DNA of 64,000 bases, taken from Rhodanobacteraceae bacterium. Lineage in GTDB: Bacteria; Pseudomonadota; Gammaproteobacteria; Xanthomonadales; Rhodanobacteraceae. Below the pieces are notes generated by a model. That model was not told the DNA's origin, searched no databases, and worked only from the letters and a program-made list of their open reading frames with translations. Positions 17,786-26,097 of the stretch are shown piece by piece (positions within the stretch are counted from its first letter, which is position 1; the number at the start of each line of letters is the position of its first letter). Position numbers and translations under genes: made by a program. The DNA is taken from contig JAEUPP010000024.1 of NCBI GenBank assembly GCA_016790075.1, positions 247,523-311,522 on the forward strand, read 5' to 3'.

Positions 17786-19255
17786 TCAGAACGGCAGCAG
17801 CTTTGCGATATTTGAGTAGGCGCATTGGCTGCGTACCGGATAGTGAGTGCCTACCGTCGCCGTGATATTCACGTTGGACTGGCGCTCGAAGACCATCACG
17901 ATGTCGGAGCCGCCGAACAGGAAGGTCGAGATCATCTCGCCCTTGGAGATCGTCTTCCCGACCAGTTCCGCACGCGCTTTCTCATTGAGCAGAGCCACTT
18001 GCTCGCCATAGGAAAGGCCTTGCCGCTCCTTGGCATCCAGGCGAATCAGCTCCTGCGTGCCGGGCTTGACGAAAACGACGGATGACACCTGAGCCATGCC
18101 CATAGGCAGGATGGCTACTTTTCCTATGGCCGTCTGCAGGACAATAAGCCCGCGGCATTGGACGAACTGATAGCCCGTGTTGTCCTGCGCATCCAGGTAG
18201 CGCCGCGGAATCACGGCATTGGCAAGCGCCGGGTCCTCTTCCGCGCGCCCGGAAGCATCGAGCACGTCGAGCTGCACATCCAGGTATACCTGGCCCGGGA
18301 TAAATTTTGCCTCGAGTATCCGGCCCGACACCGGTGCGTGCTGCCGGTGATAGTCGAAGACGTTGAGAAAACTGTGTACAAGTATGCCGCCTTCAAAGTC
18401 GCGACCGTATTCCGAATCTTTCAGCAGCTCCGGGATCGGCCACTCGACATGCTTCACGACGATAGAGGATTCCGCCGGCATGGGCTCACCAACCGGCGTC
18501 GTGACGGCCCACTGGCCGACAAAGGTCGATTCGGCCGGGAAGGCGATGATCCGCGGATCATCCGGCTGGGCCACCGGGCGCTGCCGGTCAATATCCTTGA
18601 ATGTCCGTGAAAACCACTCGTTGAACGTCCTGTAGTTGCTCAATCCACCTTCACCGCCGGCATAGTCCTGATAGCTGTATTCGGGCCCGAACTTGTAGCT
18701 TTCCAGGTACCTGGCCGATTCCGGCGTATCGAGAAACGCGCCCCATTCGATGGCGAACTCCCTCAGCCATAATGACACCGGAGTCAGATCGGCTCCGGTC
18801 ACGGGATCGATGGGACTCTGCAGAGCAACCAGCTCGCTTTGGTTGAAGTAATAGTAGAACTGGGTAATGCGGAGATAGTCGGTGCGCTCGTGATAGATGC
18901 CGCCCTGCCAGTCCCAGACCCGCAACCCCGGCGCCCAGGTCACCAGCGCGTCAAGATAGAAATAAAACTGATAGAGATTATGTATGCGATCGAGCTCGGG
19001 AATCCGCTGCCGGCTTACGCGGGTGATCGCACGCTGGAATGCGCCGGCATAGGCGCACTTTTCAATCAGTTCCTTCAGCTTTTTCGTGATCGGCTGCTGT
19101 GGCTCATACGCTGCGCTGAGCGGTGGAAGGTCCTTGAGAAAATACGGTTGCTGAGACACCAGCGACCGGTTGCCCTCCTGCTCAAAGCGCTGCACATCCC
19201 GCACCGAAGCGGGATTCCATTTCAGGCGGCCGCGGCCGGCTTGCGATGTGCTCAT
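17786..19255 (-). CDS. Phosphatidylserine decarboxylase-like protein
   Basis: 489 aa with AAGGAG just before the ATG. The C-terminal two-thirds is a PS-decarboxylase domain: TFNEWFSRTF, then FPAES (position of the usual PADS), HSFLNVFDYHRQHAPVSG with the catalytic His, VAILPMGMAQVSSV, and KGEMISTFLFGGSDIVMVFE near the C-terminus. The self-cleavage site, usually LGST or FGGST, reads FGGSD here: the Ser that becomes the pyruvoyl group is kept but the next residue is changed. The extra N-terminal domain of about 190 residues resembles the large PSD-like enzymes, some of which decarboxylate amino acids rather than phosphatidylserine. The group of lipid-acting genes downstream suggests a phospholipid role. 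Confidence 0.8.
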   Translation of the reverse strand: MSTSQAGRGRLKWNPASVRDVQRFEQEGNRSLVSQQPYFLKDLPPLSAAYEPQQPITKKLKELIEKCAYAGAFQRAITRVSRQRIPELDRIHNLYQFYFYLDALVTWAPGLRVWDWQGGIYHERTDYLRITQFYYYFNQSELVALQSPIDPVTGADLTPVSLWLREFAIEWGAFLDTPESARYLESYKFGPEYSYQDYAGGEGGLSNYRTFNEWFSRTFKDIDRQRPVAQPDDPRIIAFPAESTFVGQWAVTTPVGEPMPAESSIVVKHVEWPIPELLKDSEYGRDFEGGILVHSFLNVFDYHRQHAPVSGRILEAKFIPGQVYLDVQLDVLDASGRAEEDPALANAVIPRRYLDAQDNTGYQFVQCRGLIVLQTAIGKVAILPMGMAQVSSVVFVKPGTQELIRLDAKERQGLSYGEQVALLNEKARAELVGKTISKGEMISTFLFGGSDIVMVFERQSNVNITATVGTHYPVRSQCAYSNIAKLLPF

Positions 19256-19746
19256 GCCATTCTCCTTCCCGTTGGTGAAGAAAAATATACTTGTCCATCG
19301 TTAAGCTAGCAGCCGCAGCGCGGATACATAGTGGTATCACTCCAGTGCCGCAGCGGCACCCGACGCCGGAGCATCATCATGCCGGCAGAACGGCAGCGCC
19401 CCCTCGGCGAATTCGTGCCGCAGCACTTCGACCAGCCCGGGAGTCCAGACTATTCGCGAACCCGGGCTCAGCACCTGAGACGACCAGGCGCGCCAGCACA
19501 CTCGGTAGCTGCAGGCAAAGACATGAACCTGCAGCAGGTCGTGCAAGCAGCAGGCGGTGACGGGCTCCAGAAAGGCAAGGCGTCCCGTGCTGCCGATGAA
19601 GCGAACAGTTTGACTCCTGGCCAGCACTCATCACGACCTTCAATCGGCAAGAAGTGGCACAGCGCGGGGCCAGGCCTGAGTTGTGGGGAAACATCCGCAA
19701 GCCCCCGATCAACGTTACGACCAACGCAGACGGTTATCCGGAGAAC
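19256..19746. other. Gap, no gene recognised
   Basis: 491 bases upstream of the decarboxylase-like gene. Overlapping open frames on both strands have no family resemblance and appear to be chance frames in GC-rich DNA. It should hold the promoter of the decarboxylase-like gene. Confidence 0.45.
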
Positions 19747-20085
19747 TCACGCTTCCGCATAAACGAGTATGAGCGCCCCCACTACCATCCCAAGCAAGGC
19801 CAGGGAGAATATCCACTCCGCCGTGGCGACCAATTTATCGGCCCGGCTGGTGCCAGTTTTCTTCTGCGCCAGATACCCCGCCGCTATCACAAAGATAAAT
19901 CCCAGCGAAGCGAACAGGAAAATATCATCCGCTATCGATTCGGCACGGATAGCGGACGTTCTTGTACCCAGGATACCGACAATGGCGAGCCCTATGCTGG
20001 CCATTACCCCGCTGGTTGAGATCAGGGTCTCTGCTGACTTCTGTGTGTTTTCCAAAGCAGCTTCTCCCCCAGGTTCGGCGGTCAC
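19747..20085 (-). CDS. Small three-helix membrane protein, unknown
   Basis: 112 aa from a GTG at 20085. An N-terminal polar part (TAEPGGEAALENTQKSAET) is followed by three hydrophobic helices (VMASIGLAIVGILG, DIFLFASLGFIFVIAAGYLA, EWIFSLALLGMVVGALILVY) with a basic loop KKTGTSRADK between the second and third. Not recognised. It lies just beyond the downstream end of the cassette array and may or may not belong to it; no attC-like site was found at its 3' end. Confidence 0.6.
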   Translation of the reverse strand: MTAEPGGEAALENTQKSAETLISTSGVMASIGLAIVGILGTRTSAIRAESIADDIFLFASLGFIFVIAAGYLAQKKTGTSRADKLVATAEWIFSLALLGMVVGALILVYAEA

Positions 20086-20388
20086 TTGAACCGCTATTCA
20101 GTCGTATGGACCGACAGGCCTGGCGCCGTCGGCACCGCGGAGAATGCAAAAACTAATTGGACATTTTAATTATGAAATTAAACCAAGAGCACCGCGAAAG
20201 CAGCTCAACTAACATTCTTATGCCACGCCTGCATTGTTACCCCACTCGGCGAAGCCGCGTCGCTGTAGAACACGATCAGGTTGACTAGTTACCCTGTCCC
20301 GCCAATGGTGTTCCAACTTCACGCAACGGCCACCGCAAGTGCAAACCGACGCATGATTCAGGCATCAATAGCTCCGGGCTACTCGCAC
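20086..20388. other. Gap, no gene recognised
   Basis: 303 bases with several GTTA/TAAC core-like heptamers (for example GTTAGTT on the minus strand near 20205) but without the paired arms of a complete attC. Possibly a decayed last site of the cassette array. Confidence 0.35.
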
Positions 20389-20958
20389 CTACCCGGATGC
20401 GGACCTGTTCCCTGTGCGTAGGGTATAGCAGTACATCTGAGGGCCCGGGTCAGCCAGCTGCAGGCCAACAAGCTCACCCGGAACCTCTTGTAGCTCAATG
20501 ATCGTCCCGGTCGTTCCCCACAAACTGGTGTCGCAGTAGTAGCCAGCGACTCGCCGACCTTTGGACGTTACGCACCAGACGGGTTGCCGCACGGTACCGT
20601 TCCCAAATGACACGAGAACCAGATCGCCCTTTACGAGGCACTTGTCGCTCCACCGCACCAGCCCCGGCACCCAGGTGTCGCCAAACGTCCAGCTCTCACT
20701 GTAGCAGCTCGAAAGAAAGTCGAGATACGAGTGCAACTCCCTCCGGCGAGAGCCGGCCAGCAGGCGCTGATGGATTTCTTCATACCCCTCCTCAATGAAT
20801 CGAGGCGGAAGCGGAGGCGAACGGTACTTGAGGCTAAAGTAGGTATCCCACAAGTCTTTCACTGCCTTTATGACGGGCATTGCGCCGCGCGCCCACTCAT
20901 CGGCAAGAGCAAGCGTGTTTCGTGACTGCTGACAAGGGCTCAGATAGGTCTTGGTCAT
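20389..20958 (-). CDS. Hypothetical protein at the downstream end of the cassette array
   Basis: 189 aa; not recognised. The N-terminal half is helical (ALADEWARGAMPVIKAVKDLWDTYF). The C-terminal half is beta-rich, with KGDLVLVSFGNGTVRQPVWCVTSKG and GTIIELQEVPGELVGLQL, perhaps a small barrel. Its composition and orientation match the cassette genes upstream, and it follows the putative site at 21118-21187 by 160 bases. No complete attC was found after its stop. It could be the last cassette with a decayed site, or a resident gene. Confidence 0.6.
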   Translation of the reverse strand: MTKTYLSPCQQSRNTLALADEWARGAMPVIKAVKDLWDTYFSLKYRSPPLPPRFIEEGYEEIHQRLLAGSRRRELHSYLDFLSSCYSESWTFGDTWVPGLVRWSDKCLVKGDLVLVSFGNGTVRQPVWCVTSKGRRVAGYYCDTSLWGTTGTIIELQEVPGELVGLQLADPGPQMYCYTLRTGNRSASG

Positions 20959-21117
20959 GTATCCCGGTGCGTGCTCAGTAGGCAGAAAAGGGCTAAGATT
21001 CAGATCGTTCCACGACGGCGAAGCACCGCGAGCATCGTTTTCTCGATCTCAGTAGCGCCCTTCCTCGACAAGTCCTCGCGATCAGACGTGGCGAACTCAT
21101 GCGGGGCTGCCTCTAAG

Positions 21118-21187
21118 GCATAATATTTGAATTTAGGGGATGGCAAAAGCGCAGTTGCTGACAGTCCGCTGGAATGATTGGTTAGCC
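21118..21187 (-). repeat. attC-like site of the KilA-N cassette (degenerate)
   Basis: On the minus strand GGCTAAC follows the KilA-N stop codon directly. The far end (CTAAATTCAAATATTATGC) aligns with the usual CTTAACTCAAGCGTTAGAT arm, but the last core box is degraded to ATTATGC. Length about 70 bases. Confidence 0.5.
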
Positions 21188-21934
21188 TCATGCGGCAGGA
21201 AGAAGCAGCGTTGTCACAAAATGAAGGGCTTTCTGATCACGTTGTCCGAAATATCGTGGCGCATGTTGTGGCAACCAAATTTCATTGAAGTGGCGTTTAA
21301 AATCTTCATACAATTCAATTGGGTACAATTTTGCCTGTACAGCTCGTCCATCCGGATAGGTGTGGTCATACGTTGGGAAACCATTTGGGTCAATTCCACG
21401 TTGTTCGCGGAGCCACCTACAGAAAATTCTTCCTTCTGAGATATCAGGAACCATTTCCTGCGGAAGTGTGTAGCCTGCCTGCTCAAGCGGAGCGATGAGG
21501 TTGAGCGTCAGTTCATTGAGCATTGAGAAGTGAGTGTACGGAACCTTTGAGCGGTTCTGCATATACCTTTCAATATGCACTGGCATTACGGGCTTGGAGC
21601 GACCTTGCTGCCACTCCGTAACCCATTGGGAAACTTTGACTGCGAACCTTGGTGAGAGCCACTGCGCCAAATTTATCGCAAGGTATGGATGTACCCAAGT
21701 TCCTTGAAGAGTTGGGTTTCCGCCGCTTATGACATGGATCAACTGCTGCTCTGGCAAGCCTGTCTGAGTCATCAGCTCAGTCAAAAATTCCCCGGTAGAT
21801 TTCAGCGCTCGGTAGTCCGAGTAGCGTTTTCCAACTGATTGGCAGAGTGCGGTTGCGCTAATGTAACCGTCGCGGACTCGCTGAGGAATTATTCCGCCTT
21901 CGTCAACATGAGGAATTAGGGCCAACTGCTGCAT
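21188..21934 (-). CDS. KilA-N domain protein (cassette 6)
   Basis: 248 aa, AGGAA before the ATG. Residues about 15-125 form a KilA-N domain: RDGYISATALCQSVGKRYSDY, then LKSTGEFLTELM, and the hallmark GTWVHPYLAINLAQWLSPRF followed by VSQWVTEW. KilA-N is a DNA-binding fold of phage and large DNA-virus proteins, thought to act in regulation or in lytic/antirepressor functions. The C-terminal half (ISEGRIFCRWLREQRGIDPNGFPTYDHTYPDGR) may recognise a partner, as in phage antirepressors. It starts 20 bases after the previous attC core box and its stop touches the next site, so it is one complete cassette. Confidence 0.85.
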   Translation of the reverse strand: MQQLALIPHVDEGGIIPQRVRDGYISATALCQSVGKRYSDYRALKSTGEFLTELMTQTGLPEQQLIHVISGGNPTLQGTWVHPYLAINLAQWLSPRFAVKVSQWVTEWQQGRSKPVMPVHIERYMQNRSKVPYTHFSMLNELTLNLIAPLEQAGYTLPQEMVPDISEGRIFCRWLREQRGIDPNGFPTYDHTYPDGRAVQAKLYPIELYEDFKRHFNEIWLPQHAPRYFGQRDQKALHFVTTLLLPAA

Positions 21935-21954
21935 AATTATTCCTGGATTAGTGA

Positions 21955-22014
21955 ATTCAACGCCTGAGTTAAGCCGCGCCGCGAAGCGGCGTCGGCTTGA
22001 ATGAATTGTTAGCC
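21955..22014 (-). repeat. attC site of the AbiTii-like cassette
   Basis: Minus strand: GGCTAAC (22014-22008), arm TTCAAGCCGACGCCGC, loop TTCG, arm GCGGCGCGGCTTAACTC, GTTGAAT (21961-21955). This is almost identical to classical 60-bp attC sites. The TAA stop of the cassette gene lies inside the first box. Confidence 0.92.
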
Positions 22015-22905
22015 CAGCAACGCCGCGAGCTGCTGCATGAAGGGCGCAATAGCCGCTCCGATGACCTGAATGTGGTCAGAGGCGACCGAAATGAACCGTA
22101 CATACGCCTCCCGAAATGAGATTGAGTTTGTTGCTTGCCTCATTTCATCCACGGGTCTCGCAATCGAAGCAACCACATCAGCGGGAGCGCCGGAAGCCTC
22201 AATTGCTCTTATCAAATCTTGAAAAAGATCGGCGTTCTGCGCGTTGTACGTGGCGTTTTGCTGCACACCTTGGCCGGCATTCGCTAGGTTCTGAACAACG
22301 CCATAGATGTTGGTGTTGAAGATGTGCTGCACACGATCTTGAGAAAGCGGATTTGAGTTAAGCGGAGCCTCGCCTGCCTCGGGAGCTTCCGCCTCGACAT
22401 CAAGGACAAAATTGAGGACTCGAGTGCGGATGGTATCTACGGCTGCAACTACAGCGCCCTTTGGAATGACCTTCCAAGCCTGCATGCAGTTCATGTTCTG
22501 ATAGATGTTCTGTCCGAAATGAGCAACGATGTCAGGGTTCCAAGCCTCGTGTAGCGTTCCGCCGTCGCCTCTCGCAATGAGGTCTTCGAGAGCCGCCACA
22601 GGTTGCATCATGTACGTATGGGAGAGACTTTCCCGAAGCTCTTCCGGCATGCACGTCATGGGTATATCCGCGTTGCGGAGACCGGACTGAAATGGACCCG
22701 AGAAATGCCCTTTGGAGTTGACGTTGAGAATCCTATACTCAGGCAAATCGTCTTTTGACTCGTAACCGTTCAATTCGCGGTCGATCCACGATTTGAACTT
22801 TTCATTGCCGAGCCGGGCCGCAAGCACCTTGCACTTTCTCAATAAAGTGGTAAGGGGGACTCCGGAGTCGATTGCTGCACTCTGGATCTCTCGAAGAAGG
22901 GACAT
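22009..22905 (-). CDS. AbiTii-like abortive-infection protein (cassette 5)
   Basis: 298 aa. The first 90 residues match the AbiTii pattern: MSLLREIQSAAIDSGVPLTT, LLRKCKVLAARLGNEKFKSW and ELNGYESKDDLPEYR. Proteins with this domain are associated with abortive infection against phages. The rest has a low-complexity linker (VEAEAPEAGEAPLNSNP), an Asn/Gln-rich segment and a C-terminal helical part (RFISVASDHIQVIGAAIAPFMQQLAALLG) that may insert in or contact membrane. The stop overlaps the attC core box and the start lies 21 bases after the preceding site. It is the clearest phage-defence candidate of the array. Confidence 0.75.
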   Translation of the reverse strand: MSLLREIQSAAIDSGVPLTTLLRKCKVLAARLGNEKFKSWIDRELNGYESKDDLPEYRILNVNSKGHFSGPFQSGLRNADIPMTCMPEELRESLSHTYMMQPVAALEDLIARGDGGTLHEAWNPDIVAHFGQNIYQNMNCMQAWKVIPKGAVVAAVDTIRTRVLNFVLDVEAEAPEAGEAPLNSNPLSQDRVQHIFNTNIYGVVQNLANAGQGVQQNATYNAQNADLFQDLIRAIEASGAPADVVASIARPVDEMRQATNSISFREAYVRFISVASDHIQVIGAAIAPFMQQLAALLG

Positions 22906-22926
22906 ACGAGTTATCTCTCTATGCCG

Positions 22927-22989
22927 GGCTAACGTTCGCGTTGGGCCGCCTGCCGAAGGCAGGTGGTCGGCTCGAACGCGTGGTTAGAC
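22927..22989 (-). repeat. attC site of the 491-aa cassette
   Basis: Minus strand: GTCTAAC (22989-22983), arm CGTTCGAGCCGACCACCTGCC, a TTCG loop, the complementary GGCAGGCGGCCCAACGCG arm and GTTAGCC (22933-22927). 63 bases. Confidence 0.9.
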
Positions 22990-23021
22990 ATCAGCTCACG
23001 CACTCAACTACGTCCGTGCAC

Positions 23022-24497
23022 CTATTCTTCATCAGTGTCAACATCAGCAATCGAGCGAATCGACCTTATCTCAAATGTCAAGTCCTTAGGGTTAACTATC
23101 CGGTCAAGTACTAACGTCTTACGAACCGCATCTTGGTCAGTCCAAGAAGCCAATATCTCCGCAGTTGGTGCGGGAGATTGGGCTCGGAGATAGACCCCTG
23201 CCGGGGCATCCTTTGAACCTATCAGGAGCCCGGAGGCTAGGCGGACTTGTCCGCTTCCTGAAAGTGCCACGTGAACTACGCCGTGGCATCGCTCATCATT
23301 CTCTAAACATAGTGCACGAAGTAGCAACTTGGTCTGCTTCTCATCGGGCGCCTTCTGTAGTAACTGTGCAAACACCGATGCACCATGCCCGACAATCATC
23401 CGAGATGGTAGTCCGTAGCTGGTTGACATATTTTCACGGCTGGAAGTAGCTATTCCTGTCTTGCGGGACGTAAAGTCGCTTGAAAGTCGAAAAACGTATC
23501 CGCGCTGGATTGCTTCCGCGACAACTTTCGTTGACAAGGCTAGTCGTATATCCATTTGCGGATCTTCGTCGAGAAATCCCCGTGACGACGGTCGAGCTAC
23601 ATCTGCTGTCAGTCGCAACGCTTCAGCTATCGTGTCCGCCGAAGCGTCAGGTTTGAGTGTCAGAGCGCTTACGACCGCCTTCGAATCTGGCGAGAGGCGG
23701 GCAAGTGCGTGTACGGCAGCTCGAGAAACATCCTCGTCCGGCTTCGTAGCGAGCTTTTCGAGACTACGGATTGCATCTTTGTCATGTACTTTGGCGAGAT
23801 AATTTGTCGCGGCAATCGTCAAACGCTTCTCATTTTTCTCATCCGAAACTATTGATCGCGCTGCTGTTGCAAGTTTATCTCCAGTAAATAGCTCAAGCAG
23901 CGTAGCACGCTTTTCTGGTTGATCTTGCATCCATTTATAGTGTTCGTCACTGGCATTGCCTAGAGCCACCAAAATGCGCTCAAGGTACCCATCCTCCTTG
24001 ATCTGATTTGATCGAAGCAATACGTCGACAGCATCGCGAAAGTCTCTGTCTTCTGATCGAGCATCCCTCGCCAGATCGATAAGTCTGCGAACATCTACGT
24101 CCGAGATGCTCACGTCTGGTGCAAACAGATTCCCCTTGTTTCGTGCGATCTCTAGAAAGTATGAATTGATTAGTCCCCTCGCAATGACACGATCCACATC
24201 TCGCCTGAAGTCGGAATTGGGATCGTCAATGGCCAGTTTCTTTTTTACTTCATCGATTGCCGTGTTCTTTGCCGCTTCTCGAAGATCAACTGCCGTCTTT
24301 ATACCGAAGAGCGTGAAAACCAATGCTACAAGACCAAAAGCCCACCCGAGAATTTTCACCGCTGTCTCGAATCGACTCTTAAGCTGCACTTCCATGGCCT
24401 TTGTCAGGCGAAGCTCCAGACTGTCTTGAAGTAGCGATAGACGTTTGTCAATGCGCGCGTCCATGGCGTCGGCACCTGTACCTTCGGAAATCTCCAT
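23022..24497 (-). CDS. Large membrane protein with HEAT-like helical repeats (cassette 4)
   Basis: 491 aa, unusually long for a cassette gene. Residues about 10-45 are a coiled-coil-like helix (DKRLSLLQDSLELRLTKAMEVQL), then one membrane helix (AVKILGWAFGLVALVFTLFGI). The remainder is soluble: from about 150 to 310 helical pairs such as TIAATNYLAKVHDKDAIRSL and RAAVHALARLSPDSKAVVS look like HEAT/armadillo repeats. A C-terminal region (about 350-470) seems beta-rich. No catalytic motif; probably a membrane-tethered binding scaffold. The stop lies about 30 bases before the attC box. Function unknown. Confidence 0.72.
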   Translation of the reverse strand: MEISEGTGADAMDARIDKRLSLLQDSLELRLTKAMEVQLKSRFETAVKILGWAFGLVALVFTLFGIKTAVDLREAAKNTAIDEVKKKLAIDDPNSDFRRDVDRVIARGLINSYFLEIARNKGNLFAPDVSISDVDVRRLIDLARDARSEDRDFRDAVDVLLRSNQIKEDGYLERILVALGNASDEHYKWMQDQPEKRATLLELFTGDKLATAARSIVSDEKNEKRLTIAATNYLAKVHDKDAIRSLEKLATKPDEDVSRAAVHALARLSPDSKAVVSALTLKPDASADTIAEALRLTADVARPSSRGFLDEDPQMDIRLALSTKVVAEAIQRGYVFRLSSDFTSRKTGIATSSRENMSTSYGLPSRMIVGHGASVFAQLLQKAPDEKQTKLLLRALCLENDERCHGVVHVALSGSGQVRLASGLLIGSKDAPAGVYLRAQSPAPTAEILASWTDQDAVRKTLVLDRIVNPKDLTFEIRSIRSIADVDTDEE

Positions 24498-24539
24498 CGA
24501 ATTGCTCCAGGTCGTACAAAGATGACTGGACTTTCTGAT

Positions 24540-24599
24540 GTCTACCGAGCAAGCTCAGCCGCGCTGCGTAGCGGCGTCGGCTAGAGCGGTTTGTTGGGC
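24540..24599 (-). repeat. attC site of the B-box-like cassette
   Basis: Minus strand: GCCCAAC (24599-24593), CTAGCCGACGCCGC-TACG-CAGCGCGGCTGAGC arms, GGTAGAC (24546-24540). 60 bases; starts 3 bases after the gene's stop. Confidence 0.9.
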
Positions 24600-24602
24600 G
24601 TA

Positions 24603-24968
24603 TTACCCACGAAAGTACTTCCGCACAGACAGAAATTGAAATATACCCAAGCCCATAAAAAGAAGCCCCATTGCATTTGACAGACTGAATAGAGATTCGT
24701 CATTGGAAATCGCCTGAACAGAAAAAACGATGCCCATAAGGAGAAAGAAAATTGGGAATAGGTAGTTAGACGGACGTTCCTTACCCACTGCGTTTCTATT
24801 GCGGCGAATGAGCGATATGGTCTCTTCTACTGCGCTCTCACATCTTCCCTTACAGGCAAGGCCTTCCGGAAATCCTACAAAGCAATCTACGCACAGGCCA
24901 CGACCACAGGACTTGCATAATCCGACAGCGTCAGCTTGATGGTGATAGAAGCACTTCATCCTTGTCAT
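24603..24968 (-). CDS. B-box-like zinc-finger membrane protein (cassette 3)
   Basis: 121 aa. The N-terminal 40 residues have the Cys/His pattern of a B-box-type zinc finger: C-x2-H-H-x7-C-x2-C-x4-C-x2-C, then a further CKGRC. After a charged stretch come two membrane helices (NYLFPIFFLLMGIVFSVQAI and LSNAMGLLFMGLGIFQFLSV). A small cytoplasmic zinc finger anchored in the membrane probably binds a protein partner. Its specific role is unknown. Complete cassette: start 15 bases after the preceding attC core, stop 3 bases before the next. Confidence 0.75.
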   Translation of the reverse strand: MTRMKCFYHHQADAVGLCKSCGRGLCVDCFVGFPEGLACKGRCESAVEETISLIRRNRNAVGKERPSNYLFPIFFLLMGIVFSVQAISNDESLFSLSNAMGLLFMGLGIFQFLSVRKYFRG

Positions 24969-24983
24969 GCCCTAAAGTAATAC

Positions 24984-25073
24984 GCCCAACGCCGTGTTAA
25001 CCGGCCTGCGGCCGAAAGTAATCGGTTCGTTCGAACCATATCCCCGTAGGTCCGGTTGAACACACAGTTAGAG
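24984..25073 (-). repeat. attC site of the DUF4062-like cassette
   Basis: Minus strand: CTCTAAC (25073-25067), GTGTGTTCAACCGG arm, a longer central stem including GGTTCGAACGAACC, CCGGTTAACACGGC arm, GTTGGGC (24990-24984). About 90 bases. The gene's TAA stop is inside the first box. Confidence 0.88.
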
Positions 25074-25910
25074 GGAGTCCAGCGCAGCCCAGCCGGCATG
25101 GGTAAGTTCAAAGACCTGGTCTTTGTAACCGCGCGCAACGACAAGCTCGGCATCAAGGAGCTCTTGCAGCGCGTTCTCCCACTTTGCGCTCTCTCTACCC
25201 TTGCCGCCGCCGAATGTCTTGCCACCAACCTGGAGAAGCCGCCCACCGAGAGTCGCGAGTTTCAAGATGACGCCATCATCATGCGTGCCCGCCTGCTTGA
25301 GCAAGATGATGGCTTCCTCGCTCAATGACATCGAGACGGGCTCAGGCGAAAGAAGCATCACGTCCGGCTGCGATTGAGTGCGCGCAAGGATGCTCTGCAA
25401 ATACTGGTTTTGATTGAGGCTGACCTGAAGCTGTTTCGAAACCTTGCTCCTGAACTGCTCCGTGTTCTCGAACGATTCGATCAATCCAAGCGGCTTACAG
25501 CGCTCGCGAAACTCCGTGAGTTTTGCGTACTGATCTTGGTCAATGCTCTCAGGGGCAACGGGTCGAGAGGAGAAGTAGATCATGGCCGGCTTGCCCGCAG
25601 CGACGTGCTTCTCTATCTCTTCGACAGTCCCGCTGTCCGCCTCACCGCTCGGAGTGCCAAGACGCGTCCAGAACACACCGATGAGGAGATCGCAATTCTT
25701 CAGTAAGCGCGAGTTGATTAGTTCCTGAGGTCTCGACCCTAGTTCGGGAGAAGCGTGTGTGTCCCAGCCGACCGGAGCGAGCATGACCTTGGATGTTGCT
25801 GCATTGACGTCGTTCCAATCATGAATTGCAGCCCGGACAATCTTTCTTTCTTCAAACACATCCCCCGGAGAGGCGATCATGACCGGAATCACAGTTGCGG
25901 TGTAAGCCAT
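25068..25910 (-). CDS. DUF4062/TIR-like domain protein with C-terminal winged helix (cassette 2)
   Basis: 280 aa. The N-terminal part reads VIPVMIASPGDVFEERKIV, then the helix AIHDWND, and LLKNCDLLIGVFWTRLGTP, which is the DUF4062-type alpha/beta domain found at the N-terminus of NTPase- and defence-related proteins and distantly TIR-like. The SPGDV loop and the conserved 'DLLIGVFWTRLGTP' strand-loop are clear. The C-terminal 80 residues (SEEAIILLKQAG ... LQELLDAELVVARG ... FELTHAGWAAL) look like a winged-helix fold. A signalling or defence role is plausible but not shown. ATG starts 13 bases after the preceding core box; the stop lies within its own attC. Confidence 0.75.
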   Translation of the reverse strand: MAYTATVIPVMIASPGDVFEERKIVRAAIHDWNDVNAATSKVMLAPVGWDTHASPELGSRPQELINSRLLKNCDLLIGVFWTRLGTPSGEADSGTVEEIEKHVAAGKPAMIYFSSRPVAPESIDQDQYAKLTEFRERCKPLGLIESFENTEQFRSKVSKQLQVSLNQNQYLQSILARTQSQPDVMLLSPEPVSMSLSEEAIILLKQAGTHDDGVILKLATLGGRLLQVGGKTFGGGKGRESAKWENALQELLDAELVVARGYKDQVFELTHAGWAALDSL

Positions 25911-25922
25911 GCGATCAACTCC

Positions 25923-25981
25923 CTCTGACGTTTGAGTTTAGCTGCCGCCGAAGGCGAACGGTTGGAGCGAATGTTTAGACA
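25923..25981 (-). repeat. attC site of the GRDP-like cassette
   Basis: Minus strand: GTCTAAA(C) from 25980, arm TTCGCTCCAACCG, stem GCC-TTC-GGC, arm CAGCTAAACTCAAAC, core GTCAGAG (25929-25923). 59 bases. The arms are less well matched than in the other sites. Confidence 0.75.
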
Positions 25982-26097
25982 TCTTTGCCTCTGTAGCGAG
26001 TAGCCTCTGCAGGCTCAAGACCCTGAAATACAAGTGCCGAATAGGGCCCCTTGCATTGGGTGCATGCCTTGACCATGGACTTCCATTCGTAGCCGTA

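Noticed and set aside
21000-21191. 63-codon minus-strand frame across the degraded attC
   Set aside because: Its first third is attC sequence; no start signal; not family-like.
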